From Bugulina stolonifera (taxonomy: Eukaryota; Bryozoa; Gymnolaemata; Cheilostomatida; Bugulidae): a stretch of 64,000 nt of DNA. The translations under genes were made by a program, and so were the position numbers. Positions 1-15,534 of the stretch are shown here, in pieces (the stretch's first letter is position 1; every line of letters starts with the position of its first letter). The notes below the pieces were generated by a model, which searched no databases, had not been told where the DNA came from, and worked only from the letters and a program-made list of their open reading frames with translations. The stretch spans positions 682,001-746,000 of the forward strand of contig OW285197.1 in the NCBI GenBank assembly GCA_935421135.1, in the 5' to 3' direction.

Positions 1-1707
1 CAAAAATCACAAACTTGACATTATGTTTCATGTTTTCAAAGTTGAATATTGCATGCAAAGTCATGTTTTATTGATTTTCATTCAAATTATGCATTCTGAA
101 CATTGCAAAAGTGACTGAAAGACATTGTTAAAAAAAGAAATTTGGTACAAAACACACTGAAAACTTACTTTCGTGCAATATTGAACATCTTTTACTGGTT
201 TACAAACTAATAACTCAAGTGAATTTGTCAAAAATCACCAATTTGACATTATGTTTCATGTTTGCAAAGTTAAATATTGTATGCAAAGTCATGTTTTATT
301 GATTTTCATTCAAATTATGCATTCTGAACATTGCAAAAGTGAATGAAACACATTGTTACAAACAGCAATTTGGTACAAAACACACTTAAAACTTACTTTC
401 ATGCAATATTGAACATCTTTTACTAGTTTACAAACTAATAACTCAAGTGAATTTGTCAAAAATCACAGATTTTACATTATGTTTCATGTTTACAAAGTTG
501 AATATTGTATGCAAAGTCATGTTTTGTTGATTTTCATTCAAATTATGCATTCTGAACATTGCAAAACTGACTGAAACACATTGTTACAAACAGCAATTTG
601 GTACAAAACACACTTAAAACTTACTTTCATGCAATATTGAACATCTTTTACTAGTTTACAAACTAATAACTCAAGTGAATTTGTCAAAAATCACAAATTT
701 GACATTATGTTTCATGTTTACAAAGTTGAATATTGCATGCAAAGTCATGTTTTATTGATTTTTATTCAAATTATGCATTCTGAACATTGCAAAAGTGACT
801 GAAACACATTGTTACAAACAGCAATTTGGTACAAAACACACTTAAAACTTACTTTCATGCAATATTGAACATCTTTTACTAGTTTACAAACTAATAATTC
901 AAATGAATTTGTCAAAAATCACAAATTTGACATTATGTTTCATGTTTACAAAGTTGAATATTGCATGCAAAGTCATGTTTTATTGATTTTTATTCAAATT
1001 ATGCATTCTGAACATTGCAAAAGTGACTGAAACACATTGTTACAAACAGCAATTTGGTACAAAACACACTTAAAACTTACTTTCATGCAATATTGAACAT
1101 CTTTTACTAGTTTACAAACTAATAATTCAAATGAATTGGTCAAAAAAACACAAATTTGACATTATGTTTCATGTTTACAAAGTTGAATATTGTATGCAAA
1201 GTCATGTTTTGTTGATTTTCATTCAAATTATGCATTCTGAACATTGCAAAAGTGACTGAAACACATTGTTACAAACAGCAATTTGGTACAAAACACACTT
1301 AAAACTTACTTTCATGCAATATTGAACATCTTTTACTAGTTTACAAACTAATAACTCAAGTGAATTTGTCAAAAATCACAAATTTGACATTATGTTTCAT
1401 GTTTACAAAGTTGAATATTGCATGCAAAGTCATGTTTTATTGATTTTTATTCAAATTATGCATTCTGAACATTGCAAAAGTGACTGAAACACATTGTTAC
1501 AAACAGCAATTTGGTACAAAACACACTTAAAACTTACTTTCATGCAATATTGAACATCTTTTACTAGTTTACAAACTAATAACTCAAGTGAATTTGTCAA
1601 AAATCACAGATTTTACATTATGTTTCATGTTTACAAAGTTGAATATTGCATGCAAAGTCATGTTTTATTGATTTCCATTCAAATTATGCATTCTGAACAT
1701 TGCAAAA

Positions 1708-3531
1708 GTGACTGAAATACATTGTTACAAACAGCAATTTGGTACAAAACACACTGAAAGCTTACTTTCGTGCAATATTGAACATCTTTTTCTAGTTTAC
1801 AAACTAATAACTCAAGTGAATTTGTCAAAAATCACAAATTTGACATTATGTTTCATGTTTGCAAAGTTAAGTATTGCATGCAAAGTCATGTTTTATTGAT
1901 TTTCATTCAAATTATGCATTCTGAACATTGCAAAAGTGACTGAAACACATTTTTACAAACAGCAATTTGGTACAAAACACACTTAAAACTTACTTTCATG
2001 CAATATTGAACATCTTTCACTAGTTTACAAACTAATAATTCAAGTGAATTTGTCAAAAATCACAAACTTGACATTATGTTTCATGTTTTCAAAGTTGAAT
2101 ATTGCATGCAAAGTCATGTTTTATTGATTTTCATTCAAATTATGCATTCTGAACATTGCAAAAGTGAATGAAACACATTGTTACAAACAGCAATTTGGTA
2201 CAAAACACACTTAAAACTTACTTTCATGCAATATTGAACATCTTTTACTAGTTTACAAACTAATAACTCAAGTGAATTTGTCAAAAATCACAGATTTTAC
2301 ATTATGTTTCATGTTTACAAAGTTGAATATTGTATGCAAAGTCATGTTTTGTTGATTTTCATTCAAATTATGCATTCTGAACATTGCAAAACTGACTGAA
2401 ACAAATGTTACAAACAGCATTTCGGTACAAAACACACTTAAAACTCACTTTCATGCAATATTGAACATTTTTCACTAGTTTACAAACTAATAATTCAAAT
2501 GAATTTGTCAAAAAAACACAAATTTGACATTATGTTTCATGTTTACAAAGTTGAATATTGTATGCAAAGTCATGTTTTACTGATTTTCATTCAAATTATG
2601 CATTCTGAACATTGCAAAACTGACTGAAAGACATTGTTACAAAATGCAATTTGGTACAAAACACACTGAAAACTTACTTTCGTGCAATATTGAACATCTT
2701 TTACTAGTTTACAAACTAATAACTCAAGTGAATTTGTCAAAAATCACAAATTTGACATTATGTTTCATGTTTGCAAAGTTAAGTATTGCATGCAAAGTCA
2801 TGTTTTATTGATTTGCATTCAAATTATGCATTCTGAACATTGCAAAAGTGACTGAAACAAATGTTACAAACAGCAATTCGGTACAAAACACACTTAAAAC
2901 TCACTTTCATGCAATATTGAACATTTTTCACTAGTTTACAAACTAATAATTCAAATGAATTGGTCAAAAAAACACAAATTTGACATTATGTTTCATGTTT
3001 ACAAAGTTGAATATTGTATGCAAAGTCATGTTTTGTTGATTTTCATTCAAATTATGCATTCTGAACATTGCAAAAGTGACTGAAACACATTGTTACAAAC
3101 AGCAATTTGGTACAAAACACACTTAAAACTTACTTTCATGCAATATTGAACATCTTTTACTAGTTTACAAACTAATAACTCAAGTGAATTTGTCAAAAAT
3201 CACAAATTTGACATTATGTTTCATGTTTACAAAGTTGAATATTGCATGCAAAGTCATGTTTTATTGATTTTTATTCAAATTATGCATTCTGAACATTGCA
3301 AAAGTGACTGAAACACATTGTTACAAACAGCAATTTGGTACAAAACACACTTAAAACTTACTTTCATGCAATATTGAACATCTTTTACTAGTTTACAAAC
3401 TAATAACTCAAGTGAATTTGTCAAAAATCACAGATTTTACATTATGTTTCATGTTTACAAAGTTGAATATTGCATGCAAAGTCATGTTTTATTGATTTGC
3501 ATTCAAATTATGCATTCTGAACATTGCAAAA
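1708..3531 (+). repeat. Satellite A higher-order repeat, 8 monomers (1824 bp)
   Basis: This unit is measured between successive copies of the rare monomer type with CTGAAATACATTG followed by CACTGAAAGC. Its monomer order is ATACA type, ACATTTTT type, AATGAAACAC type, ACAAATG type, AGACATTG type, ACAAATG type, then two ordinary ACACATTG monomers. This order matches the second half of the 10-monomer unit at 5585-7864, so it looks like that unit with an internal deletion of two monomers. Confidence 0.85.
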
Positions 3532-5584
3532 GTGACTGAAATACATTGTTACAAACAGCAATTTGGTACAAAACACACTGAAAGCTTACTTTCATGCAAT
3601 ATTGAACATCTTTTACTAGTTTACAAACTAATAACTCAAGTGAATTTGTCAAAAATCACAAATTTGACATTATGTTTCATGTTTACAAAGTTGAATATTG
3701 TATGCAAAGTCATGTTTTGTTGATTTTCATTCAAATTATGCATTCTGAACATTGCAAAACTGACTGAAACAAATGTTACAAACAGCAATTCGGTACAAAA
3801 CACACTTAAAACTCACTTTCATGCAATATTGAACATTTTTCACTAGTTTACAAACTAATAATTCAAATGAATTTGTCAAAAAAACACAAATTTGACATTA
3901 TGTTTCATGTTTACAAAGTTGAATATTGTATGCAAAGTCATGTTTTACTGATTTTCATTCAAATTATGCATTCTGAACATTGCAAAACTGACTGAAAGAC
4001 ATTGTTACAAAATGCAATTTGGTACAAAACACACTGAAAACTTACTTTCGTGCAATATTGAACATCTTTTTCTAGTTTACAAACTAATAACTCAAGTGAA
4101 TTTGTCAAAAATCACAAATTTGACATTATGTTTCATGTTTGCAAAGTTAAGTATTGCATGCAAAGTCATGTTTTATTGATTTTCATTCAAATTATGCATT
4201 CTGAACATTGCAAAAGTGACTGAAACACATTTTTACAAACAGCAATTTGGTACAAAACACACTTAAAACTTACTTTCATGCAATATTGAACATCTTTCAC
4301 TAGTTTACAAACTAATAATTCAAGTGAATTTGTCAAAAATCACAAACTTGACATTATGTTTCATGTTTTCAAAGTTGAATATTGCATGCAAAGTCATGTT
4401 TTATTGATTTTCATTCAAATTATGCATTCTGAACATTGCAAAAGTGACTGAAAGACATTGTTAAAAAAAGAAATTTGGTACAAAACACACTGAAAACTTA
4501 CTTTCGTGCAATATTGAACATCTTTTACTGGTTTACAAACTAATAACTCAAGTGAATTTGTCAAAAATCACCAATTTGACATTATGTTTCATGTTTGCAA
4601 AGTTAAATATTGTATGCAAAGTCATGTTTTATTGATTTTCATTCAAATTATGCATTCTGAACATTGCAAAAGTGAATGAAACACATTGTTACAAACAGCA
4701 ATTTGGTACAAAACACACTTAAAACTTACTTTCATGCAATATTGAACATCTTTTACTAGTTTACAAACTAATAACTCAAGTGAATTTGTCAAAAATCACA
4801 GATTTTACATTATGTTTCATGTTTACAAAGTTGAATATTGTATGCAAAGTCATGTTTTGTTGATTTTCATTCAAATTATGCATTCTGAACATTGCAAAAC
4901 TGACTGAAACACATTGTTACAAACAGCAATTTGGTACAAAACACACTTAAAACTTACTTTCATGCAATATTGAACATCTTTTACTAGTTTACAAACTAAT
5001 AATTCAAATGAATTGGTCAAAAAAACACAAATTTGACATTATGTTTCATGTTTACAAAGTTGAATATTGTATGCAAAGTCATGTTTTGTTGATTTTCATT
5101 CAAATTATGCATTCTGAACATTGCAAAAGTGACTGAAACACATTGTTACAAACAGCAATTTGGTACAAAACACACTTAAAACTTACTTTCATGCAATATT
5201 GAACATCTTTTACTAGTTTACAAACTAATAACTCAAGTGAATTTGTCAAAAATCACAAATTTGACATTATGTTTCATGTTTACAAAGTTGAATATTGCAT
5301 GCAAAGTCATGTTTTATTGATTTTTATTCAAATTATGCATTCTGAACATTGCAAAAGTGACTGAAACACATTGTTACAAACAGCAATTTGGTACAAAACA
5401 CACTTAAAACTTACTTTCATGCAATATTGAACATCTTTTACTAGTTTACAAACTAATAACTCAAGTGAATTTGTCAAAAATCACAGATTTTACATTATGT
5501 TTCATGTTTACAAAGTTGAATATTGCATGCAAAGTCATGTTTTATTGATTTGCATTCAAATTATGCATTCTGAACATTGCAAAA
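3532..5584 (+). repeat. Satellite A higher-order repeat, 9 monomers (2053 bp)
   Basis: Monomer order from the ATACATTG anchor is ACAAATG type, AGACATTG/AAATGC type, ACATTTTT type, AGACATTGTTAAAAAAAG type, AATGAAACAC type, then three ordinary monomers. The unit at 7865-9917 has the same order and length and appears nearly identical by eye. Confidence 0.87.
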
Positions 5585-7864
5585 GTGACTGAAATACATT
5601 GTTACAAACAGCAATTTGGTACAAAACACACTGAAAGCTTACTTTCATGCAATATTGAACATCTTTTACTAGTTTACAAACTAATAACTCAAGTGAATTT
5701 GTCAAAAATCACAAATTTGACATTATGTTTCATGTTTACAAAGTTGAATATTGTATGCAAAGTCATGTTTTGTTGATTTTCATTCAAATTATGCATTCTG
5801 AACATTGCAAAACTGACTGAAACAAATGTTACAAACAGCAATTCGGTACAAAACACACTTAAAACTCACTTTCATGCAATATTGAACATTTTTCACTAGT
5901 TTACAAACTAATAATTCAAATGAATTTGTCAAAAAAACACAAATTTGACATTATGTTTCATGTTTACAAAGTTGAATATTGTATGCAAAGTCATGTTTTA
6001 CTGATTTTCATTCAAATTATGCATTCTGAACATTGCAAAACTGACTGAAAGACATTGTTACAAAATGCAATTTGGTACAAAACACACTGAAAACTTACTT
6101 TCGTGCAATATTGAACATCTTTTTCTAGTTTACAAACTAATAACTCAAGTGAATTTGTCAAAAATCACAAATTTGACATTATGTTTCATGTTTGCAAAGT
6201 TAAGTATTGCATGCAAAGTCATGTTTTATTGATTTTCATTCAAATTATGCATTCTGAACATTGCAAAAGTGACTGAAACACATTTTTACAAACAGCAATT
6301 TGGTACAAAACACACTTAAAACTTACTTTCATGCAATATTGAACATCTTTCACTAGTTTACAAACTAATAATTCAAGTGAATTTGTCAAAAATCACAAAC
6401 TTGACATTATGTTTCATGTTTTCAAAGTTGAATATTGCATGCAAAGTCATGTTTTATTGATTTTCATTCAAATTATGCATTCTGAACATTGCAAAAGTGA
6501 ATGAAACACATTGTTACAAACAGCAATTTGGTACAAAACACACTTAAAACTTACTTTCATGCAATATTGAACATCTTTTACTAGTTTACAAACTAATAAC
6601 TCAAGTGAATTTGTCAAAAATCACAGATTTTACATTATGTTTCATGTTTACAAAGTTGAATATTGTATGCAAAGTCATGTTTTGTTGATTTTCATTCAAA
6701 TTATGCATTCTGAACATTGCAAAACTGACTGAAACAAATGTTACAAACAGCATTTCGGTACAAAACACACTTAAAACTCACTTTCATGCAATATTGAACA
6801 TTTTTCACTAGTTTACAAACTAATAATTCAAATGAATTTGTCAAAAAAACACAAATTTGACATTATGTTTCATGTTTACAAAGTTGAATATTGTATGCAA
6901 AGTCATGTTTTACTGATTTTCATTCAAATTATGCATTCTGAACATTGCAAAACTGACTGAAAGACATTGTTACAAAATGCAATTTGGTACAAAACACACT
7001 GAAAACTTACTTTCGTGCAATATTGAACATCTTTTACTAGTTTACAAACTAATAACTCAAGTGAATTTGTCAAAAATCACAAATTTGACATTATGTTTCA
7101 TGTTTGCAAAGTTAAGTATTGCATGCAAAGTCATGTTTTATTGATTTGCATTCAAATTATGCATTCTGAACATTGCAAAAGTGACTGAAACAAATGTTAC
7201 AAACAGCAATTCGGTACAAAACACACTTAAAACTCACTTTCATGCAATATTGAACATTTTTCACTAGTTTACAAACTAATAATTCAAATGAATTGGTCAA
7301 AAAAACACAAATTTGACATTATGTTTCATGTTTACAAAGTTGAATATTGTATGCAAAGTCATGTTTTGTTGATTTTCATTCAAATTATGCATTCTGAACA
7401 TTGCAAAAGTGACTGAAACACATTGTTACAAACAGCAATTTGGTACAAAACACACTTAAAACTTACTTTCATGCAATATTGAACATCTTTTACTAGTTTA
7501 CAAACTAATAACTCAAGTGAATTTGTCAAAAATCACAAATTTGACATTATGTTTCATGTTTACAAAGTTGAATATTGCATGCAAAGTCATGTTTTATTGA
7601 TTTTTATTCAAATTATGCATTCTGAACATTGCAAAAGTGACTGAAACACATTGTTACAAACAGCAATTTGGTACAAAACACACTTAAAACTTACTTTCAT
7701 GCAATATTGAACATCTTTTACTAGTTTACAAACTAATAACTCAAGTGAATTTGTCAAAAATCACAGATTTTACATTATGTATCATGTTTACAAAGTTGAA
7801 TATTGCATGCAAAGTCATGTTTTATTGATTTGCATTCAAATTATGCATTCTGAACATTGCAAAA
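5585..7864 (+). repeat. Satellite A higher-order repeat, 10 monomers (2280 bp)
   Basis: It starts with the ATACATTG anchor monomer and then runs ACAAATG, AGACATTG, ACATTTTT, AATGAAACAC, ACAAATG, AGACATTG, ACAAATG and two ordinary monomers. The ACAAATG/AGACATTG pair occurs twice within this unit, so it probably arose by unequal exchange between the 8- and 9-monomer forms. Confidence 0.85.
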
Positions 7865-9917
7865 GTGACTGAAATACATTGTTACAAACAGCAATTTGGT
7901 ACAAAACACACTGAAAGCTTACTTTCATGCAATATTGAACATCTTTTACTAGTTTACAAACTAATAACTCAAGTGAATTTGTCAAAAATCACAAATTTGA
8001 CATTATGTTTCATGTTTACAAAGTTGAATATTGTATGCAAAGTCATGTTTTGTTGATTTTCATTCAAATTATGCATTCTGAACATTGCAAAACTGACTGA
8101 AACAAATGTTACAAACAGCAATTCGGTACAAAACACACTTAAAACTCACTTTCATGCAATATTGAACATTTTTCACTAGTTTACAAACTAATAATTCAAA
8201 TGAATTTGTCAAAAAAACACAAATTTGACATTATGTTTCATGTTTACAAAGTTGAATATTGTATGCAAAGTCATGTTTTACTGATTTTCATTCAAATTAT
8301 GCATTCTGAACATTGCAAAACTGACTGAAAGACATTGTTACAAAATGCAATTTGGTACAAAACACACTGAAAACTTACTTTCGTGCAATATTGAACATCT
8401 TTTTCTAGTTTACAAACTAATAACTCAAGTGAATTTGTCAAAAATCACAAATTTGACATTATGTTTCATGTTTGCAAAGTTAAGTATTGCATGCAAAGTC
8501 ATGTTTTATTGATTTTCATTCAAATTATGCATTCTGAACATTGCAAAAGTGACTGAAACACATTTTTACAAACAGCAATTTGGTACAAAACACACTTAAA
8601 ACTTACTTTCATGCAATATTGAACATCTTTCACTAGTTTACAAACTAATAATTCAAGTGAATTTGTCAAAAATCACAAACTTGACATTATGTTTCATGTT
8701 TTCAAAGTTGAATATTGCATGCAAAGTCATGTTTTATTGATTTTCATTCAAATTATGCATTCTGAACATTGCAAAAGTGACTGAAAGACATTGTTAAAAA
8801 AAGAAATTTGGTACAAAACACACTGAAAACTTACTTTCGTGCAATATTGAACATCTTTTACTGGTTTACAAACTAATAACTCAAGTGAATTTGTCAAAAA
8901 TCACCAATTTGACATTATGTTTCATGTTTGCAAAGTTAAATATTGTATGCAAAGTCATGTTTTATTGATTTTCATTCAAATTATGCATTCTGAACATTGC
9001 AAAAGTGAATGAAACACATTGTTACAAACAGCAATTTGGTACAAAACACACTTAAAACTTACTTTCATGCAATATTGAACATCTTTTACTAGTTTACAAA
9101 CTAATAACTCAAGTGAATTTGTCAAAAATCACAGATTTTACATTATGTTTCATGTTTACAAAGTTGAATATTGCATGCAAAGTCATGTTTTGTTGATTTT
9201 CATTCAAATTATGCATTCTGAACATTGCAAAACTGACTGAAACACATTGTTACAAACAGCAATTTGGTACAAAACACACTTAAAACTTACTTTCATGCAA
9301 TATTGAACATCTTTTACTAGTTTACAAACTAATAATTCAAATGAATTGGTCAAAAAAACACAAATTTGACATTATGTTTCATGTTTACAAAGTTGAATAT
9401 TGTATGCAAAGTCATGTTTTGTTGATTTTCATTCAAATTATGCATTCTGAACATTGCAAAAGTGACTGAAACACATTGTTACAAACAGCAATTTGGTACA
9501 AAACACACTTAAAACTTACTTTCATGCAATATTGAACATCTTTTACTAGTTTACAAACTAATAACTCAAGTGAATTTGTCAAAAATCACAAATTTGACAT
9601 TAAGGTTCATGTTTACAAAGTTGAATATTGCATGCAAAGTCATGTTTTATTGATTTTTATTCAAATTATGCATTCTGAACATTGCAAAAGTGACTGAAAC
9701 ACATTGTTACAAACAGCAATTTGGTACAAAACACACTTAAAACTTACTTTCATGCAATATTGAACATCTTTTACTAGTTTACAAACTAATAACTCAAGTG
9801 AATTTGTCAAAAATCACAGATTTTACATTATGTTTCATGTTTACAAAGTTGAATATTGCATGCAAAGTCATGTTTTATTGATTTGCATTCAAATTATGCA
9901 TTCTGAACATTGCAAAA
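7865..9917 (+). repeat. Satellite A higher-order repeat, 9 monomers (2053 bp)
   Basis: Same monomer order and length as 3532-5584. A small private difference is TTAAGGTTCATG near 9600 where other copies read TTATGTTTCATG. It is separated from its twin by the 10-monomer unit, so the two forms alternate. Confidence 0.87.
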
Positions 9918-12426
9918 GTGACTGAAATACATTGTTACAAACAGCAATTTGGTACAAAACACACTGAAAGCTTACTTTCATGCAATATTGAACATCTTTT
10001 ACTAGTTTACAAACTAATAACTCAAGTGAATTTGTCAAAAATCACAAATTTGACATTATGTTTCATGTTTACAAAGTTGAATATTGTATGCAAAGTCATG
10101 TTTTGTTGATTTTCATTCAAATTATGCATTCTGAACATTGCAAAACTGACTGAAACAAATGTTACAAACAGCAATTCGGTACAAAACACACTTAAAACTC
10201 ACTTTCATGCAATATTGAACATTTTTCACTAGTTTACAAACTAATAATTCAAATGAATTTGTCAAAAAAACACAAATTTGACATTATGTTTCATGTTTAC
10301 AAAGTTGAATATTGTATGCAAAGTCATGTTTTACTGATTTTCATTCAAATTATGCATTCTGAACATTGCAAAACTGACTGAAAGACATTGTTACAAAATG
10401 CAATTTGGTACAAAACACACTGAAAACTTACTTTCGTGCAATATTGAACATCTTTTTCTAGTTTACAAACTAATAACTCAAGTGAATTTGTCAAAAATCA
10501 CAAATTTGACATTATGTTTCATGTTTGCAAAGTTAAGTATTGCATGCAAAGTCATGTTTTATTGATTTTCATTCAAATTATGCATTCTGAACATTGCAAA
10601 AGTGACTGAAACACATTTTTACAAACAGCAATTTGGTACAAAACACACTTAAAACTTACTTTCATGCAATATTGAACATCTTTCACTAGTTTACAAACTA
10701 ATAATTCAAGTGAATTTGTCAAAAATCACAAACTTGACATTATGTTTCATGTTTTCAAAGTTGAATATTGCATGCAAAGTCATGTTTTATTGATTTTCAT
10801 TCAAATTATGCATTCTGAACATTGCAAAAGTGACTGAAAGACATTGTTAAAAAAAGAAATTTGGTACAAAACACACTGAAAACTTACTTTCGTGCAATAT
10901 TGAACATCTTTTACTGGTTTACAAACTAATAACTCAAGTGAATTTGTCAAAAATCACCAATTTGACATTATGTTTCATGTTTGCAAAGTTAAATATTGTA
11001 TGCAAAGTCATGTTTTATTGATTTTCATTCAAATTATGCATTCTGAACATTGCAAAAGTGAATGAAACACATTGTTACAAACAGCAATTTGGTACAAAAC
11101 ACACTTAAAACTTACTTTCATGCAATATTGAACATCTTTTACTAGTTTACAAACTAATAACTCAAGTGAATTTGTCAAAAATCACAGATTTTACATTATG
11201 TTTCATGTTTACAAAGTTGAATATTGTATGCAAAGTCATGTTTTGTTGATTTTCATTCAAATTATGCATTCTGAACATTGCAAAACTGACTGAAACACAT
11301 TGTTACAAACAGCAATTTGGTACAAAACACACTTAAAACTTACTTTCATGCAATATTGAACATCTTTTACTAGTTTACAAACTAATAACTCAAGTGAATT
11401 TGTCAAAAATCACAAATTTGACATTATGTTTCATGTTTACAAAGTTGAATATTGCATGCAAAGTCATGTTTTATTGATTTTTATTCAAATTATGCATTCT
11501 GAACATTGCAAAAGTGACTGAAACACATTGTTACAAACAGCAATTTGGTACAAAACACACTTAAAACTTACTTTCATGCAATATTGAACATCTTTTACTA
11601 GTTTACAAACTAATAATTCAAATGAATTTGTCAAAAATCACAAATTTGACATTATGTTTCATGTTTACAAAGTTGAATATTGCATGCAAAGTCATGTTTT
11701 ATTGATTTTTATTCAAATTATGCATTCTGAACATTGCAAAAGTGACTGAAACACATTGTTACAAACAGCAATTTGGTACAAAACACACTTAAAACTTACT
11801 TTCATGCAATATTGAACATCTTTTACTAGTTTACAAACTAATAATTCAAATGAATTGGTCAAAAAAACACAAATTTGACATTATGTTTCATGTTTACAAA
11901 GTTGAATATTGTATGCAAAGTCATGTTTTGTTGATTTTCATTCAAATTATGCATTCTGAACATTGCAAAAGTGACTGAAACACATTGTTACAAACAGCAA
12001 TTTGGTACAAAACACACTTAAAACTTACTTTCATGCAATATTGAACATCTTTTACTAGTTTACAAACTAATAACTCAAGTGAATTTGTCAAAAATCACAA
12101 ATTTGACATTATGTTTCATGTTTACAAAGTTGAATATTGCATGCAAAGTCATGTTTTATTGATTTTTATTCAAATTATGCATTCTGAACATTGCAAAAGT
12201 GACTGAAACACATTGTTACAAACAGCAATTTGGTACAAAACACACTTAAAACTTACTTTCATGCAATATTGAACATCTTTTACTAGTTTACAAACTAATA
12301 ACTCAAGTGAATTTGTCAAAAATCACAGATTTTACATTATGTTTCATGTTTACAAAGTTGAATATTGCATGCAAAGTCATGTTTTATTGATTTGCATTCA
12401 AATTATGCATTCTGAACATTGCAAAA
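9918..12426 (+). repeat. Satellite A higher-order repeat, 11 monomers (2509 bp)
   Basis: The first six monomers match the 9-monomer unit (ATACATTG, ACAAATG, AGACATTG, ACATTTTT, TTAAAAAAAG, AATGAAACAC). The tail has five ordinary monomers instead of three. The 2509-bp length equals the net size difference between the two inverted blocks further right (15541-21486 versus 22834-26256). Confidence 0.85.
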
Positions 12427-14707
12427 GTGACTGAAATACATTGTTACAAACAGCAATTTGGTACAAAACACACTGAAAGCTTACTTTCATGCAATATTGA
12501 ACATCTTTTACTAGTTTACAAACTAATAACTCAAGTGAATTTGTCAAAAATCACAAATTTGACATTATGTTTCATGTTTACAAAGTTGAATATTGCATGC
12601 AAAGTCATGTTTTATTGATTTTCATTCAAATTATGCATTCTGAACATTGCAAAAGTGACTGAAAGACATTGTTAAAAAAAGAAATTTGGTACAAAACACA
12701 CTGAAAACTTACTTTCGTGCAATATTGAACATCTTTTACTAGTTTACAAACTAATAACTCAAGTGAATTTGTCAAAAATCACCAATTTGACATTATGTTT
12801 CATGTTTGCAAAGTTAAATATTGTATGCAAAGTCATGTTTTATTGATTTTCATTCAAATTATGCATTCTGAACATTGCAAAAGTGACTGAAACACATTGT
12901 TACGAACAGCAATTTGGTACAAAACACACTTAAAACTTACTTTCATGCAATATTGAACATCTTTCACTAGTTTACAAACTAATAATTCAAGTGAATTTGT
13001 CAAAAATCACAAACTTGACATTATGTTTCATGTTTTCAAAGTTGAATATTGCATGCAAAGTCATGTTTTATTGATTTTCATTCAAATTATGCATTCTGAA
13101 CATTGCAAAAGTGACTGGAAGACATTGTTAAAAAAAGAAATTTGGTACAAAACACACTGAAAACTTACTTTCGTGCAATATTGAACATCTTTTACTGGTT
13201 TACAAACTAATAACTCAAGTGAATTTGTCAAAAATCACCAATTTGACATTATGTTTCATGTTTGCAAAGTTAAATATTGTATGCAAAGTCATGTTTTATT
13301 GATTTTCATTCAAATTATGCATTCTGAACATTGCAAAAGTGAATGAAACACATTGTTACAAACAGCAATTTGGTACAAAACACACTTAAAACTTACTTTC
13401 ATGCAATATTGAACATCTTTTACTAGTTTACAAACTAATAACTCAAGTGAATTTGTCAAAAATCACAGATTTTACATTATGTTTCATGTTTACAAAGTTG
13501 AATATTGTATGCAAAGTCATGTTTTGTTGATTTTCATTCAAATTATGCATTCTGAACATTGCAAAACTGACTGAAACACATTGTTACAAACAGCAATTTG
13601 GTACAAAACACACTTAAAACTTACTTTCATGCAATATTGAACATCTTTTACTAGTTTACAAACTAATAACTCAAGTGAATTTGTCAAAAATCACAAATTT
13701 GACATTATGTTTCATGTTTACAAAGTTGAATATTGCATGCAAAGTCATGTTTTATTGATTTTTATTCAAATTATGCATTCTGAACATTGCAAAAGTGACT
13801 GAAACACATTGTTACAAACAGCAATTTGGTACAAAACACACTTAAAACTTACTTTCATGCAATATTGAACATCTTTTACTAGTTTACAAACTAATAATTC
13901 AAATGAATTTGTCAAAAATCACAAATTTGACATTATGTTTCATGTTTACAAAGTTGAATATTGCATGCAAAGTCATGTTTTATTGATTTTTATTCAAATT
14001 ATGCATTCTGAACATTGCAAAAGTGACTGAAACACATTGTTACAAACAGCAATTTGGTACAAAACACACTTAAAACTTACTTTCATGCAATATTGAACAT
14101 CTTTTACTAGTTTACAAACTAATAATTCAAATGAATTGGTCAAAAAAACACAAATTTGACATTATGTTTCATGTTTACAAAGTTGAATATTGTATGCAAA
14201 GTCATGTTTTGTTGATTTTCATTCAAATTATGCATTCTGAACATTGCAAAAGTGACTGAAACACATTGTTACAAACAGCAATTTGGTACAAAACACACTT
14301 AAAACTTACTTTCATGCAATATTGAACATCTTTTACTAGTTTACAAACTAATAACTCAAGTGAATTTGTCAAAAATCACAAATTTGACATTATGTTTCAT
14401 GTTTACAAAGTTGAATATTGCATGCAAAGTCATGTTTTATTGATTTTTATTCAAATTATGCATTCTGAACATTGCAAAAGTGACTGAAACACATTGTTAC
14501 AAACAGCAATTTGGTACAAAACACACTTAAAACTTACTTTCATGCAATATTGAACATCTTTTACTAGTTTACAAACTAATAACTCAAGTGAATTTGTCAA
14601 AAATCACAGATTTTACATTATGTTTCATGTTTACAAAGTTGAATATTGCATGCAAAGTCATGTTTTATTGATTTGCATTCAAATTATGCATTCTGAACAT
14701 TGCAAAA
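12427..14707 (+). repeat. Satellite A higher-order repeat, 10 monomers (2281 bp)
   Basis: This is a different order. The ATACATTG anchor is followed directly by a TTAAAAAAAG monomer, a TTACGAACAGC monomer, a second TTAAAAAAAG monomer, the AATGAAACAC type and five ordinary monomers. The TTACGAAC variant first appears here and recurs at 15164 and 15392 beside the first inversion, so the composition drifts towards the inversion point. Confidence 0.83.
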
Positions 14708-15534
14708 GTGACTGAAATACATTGTTACAAACAGCAATTTGGTACAAAACACACTGAAAGCTTACTTTCATGCAATATTGAACATCTTTTACTAGTTTAC
14801 AAACTAATAACTCAAGTGAATTTGTCAAAAATCACAAATTTGACATTATGTTTCATGTTTACAAAGTTGAATATTGCATGCAAAGTCATGTTTTATTGAT
14901 TTTCATTCAAATTATGCATTCTGAACATTGCAAAAGTGACTGAAAGACATTGTTAAAAAAAGAAATTTGGTACAAAACACACTGAAAACTTACTTTCGTG
15001 CAATATTGAACATCTTTTACTAGTTTACAAACTAATAACTCAAGTGAATTTGTCAAAAATCACCAATTTGACATTATGTTTCATGTTTGCAAAGTTAAAT
15101 ATTGTATGCAAAGTCATGTTTTATTGATTTTCATTCAAATTATGCATTCTGAACATTGCAAAAGTGACTGAAACACATTGTTACGAACAGCAATTTGGTA
15201 CAAAACACACTGAAAACTTACTTTCATGCAATATTGAACATCTTTTACTAGTTTACAAACTAATAACTCAAGTGAATTTGTCAAAAATCACAAATTTGAC
15301 ATTATGTTTCATGTTTGCAAAGTTAAATATTGTATGCAAAGTCATGTTTTATTGATTTTCATTCAAATTATGCATTCTGAACATTGCAAAAGTGACTGAA
15401 ACACATTGTTACGAACAGCAATTTGGTACAAAACACACTGAAAACTTACTTTCATGCAATATTGAACATCTTTTACTAGTTTACAAACTAATAATTCAAG
15501 TGAATTTGTCAAAAATCACAAATTTGACATTATG

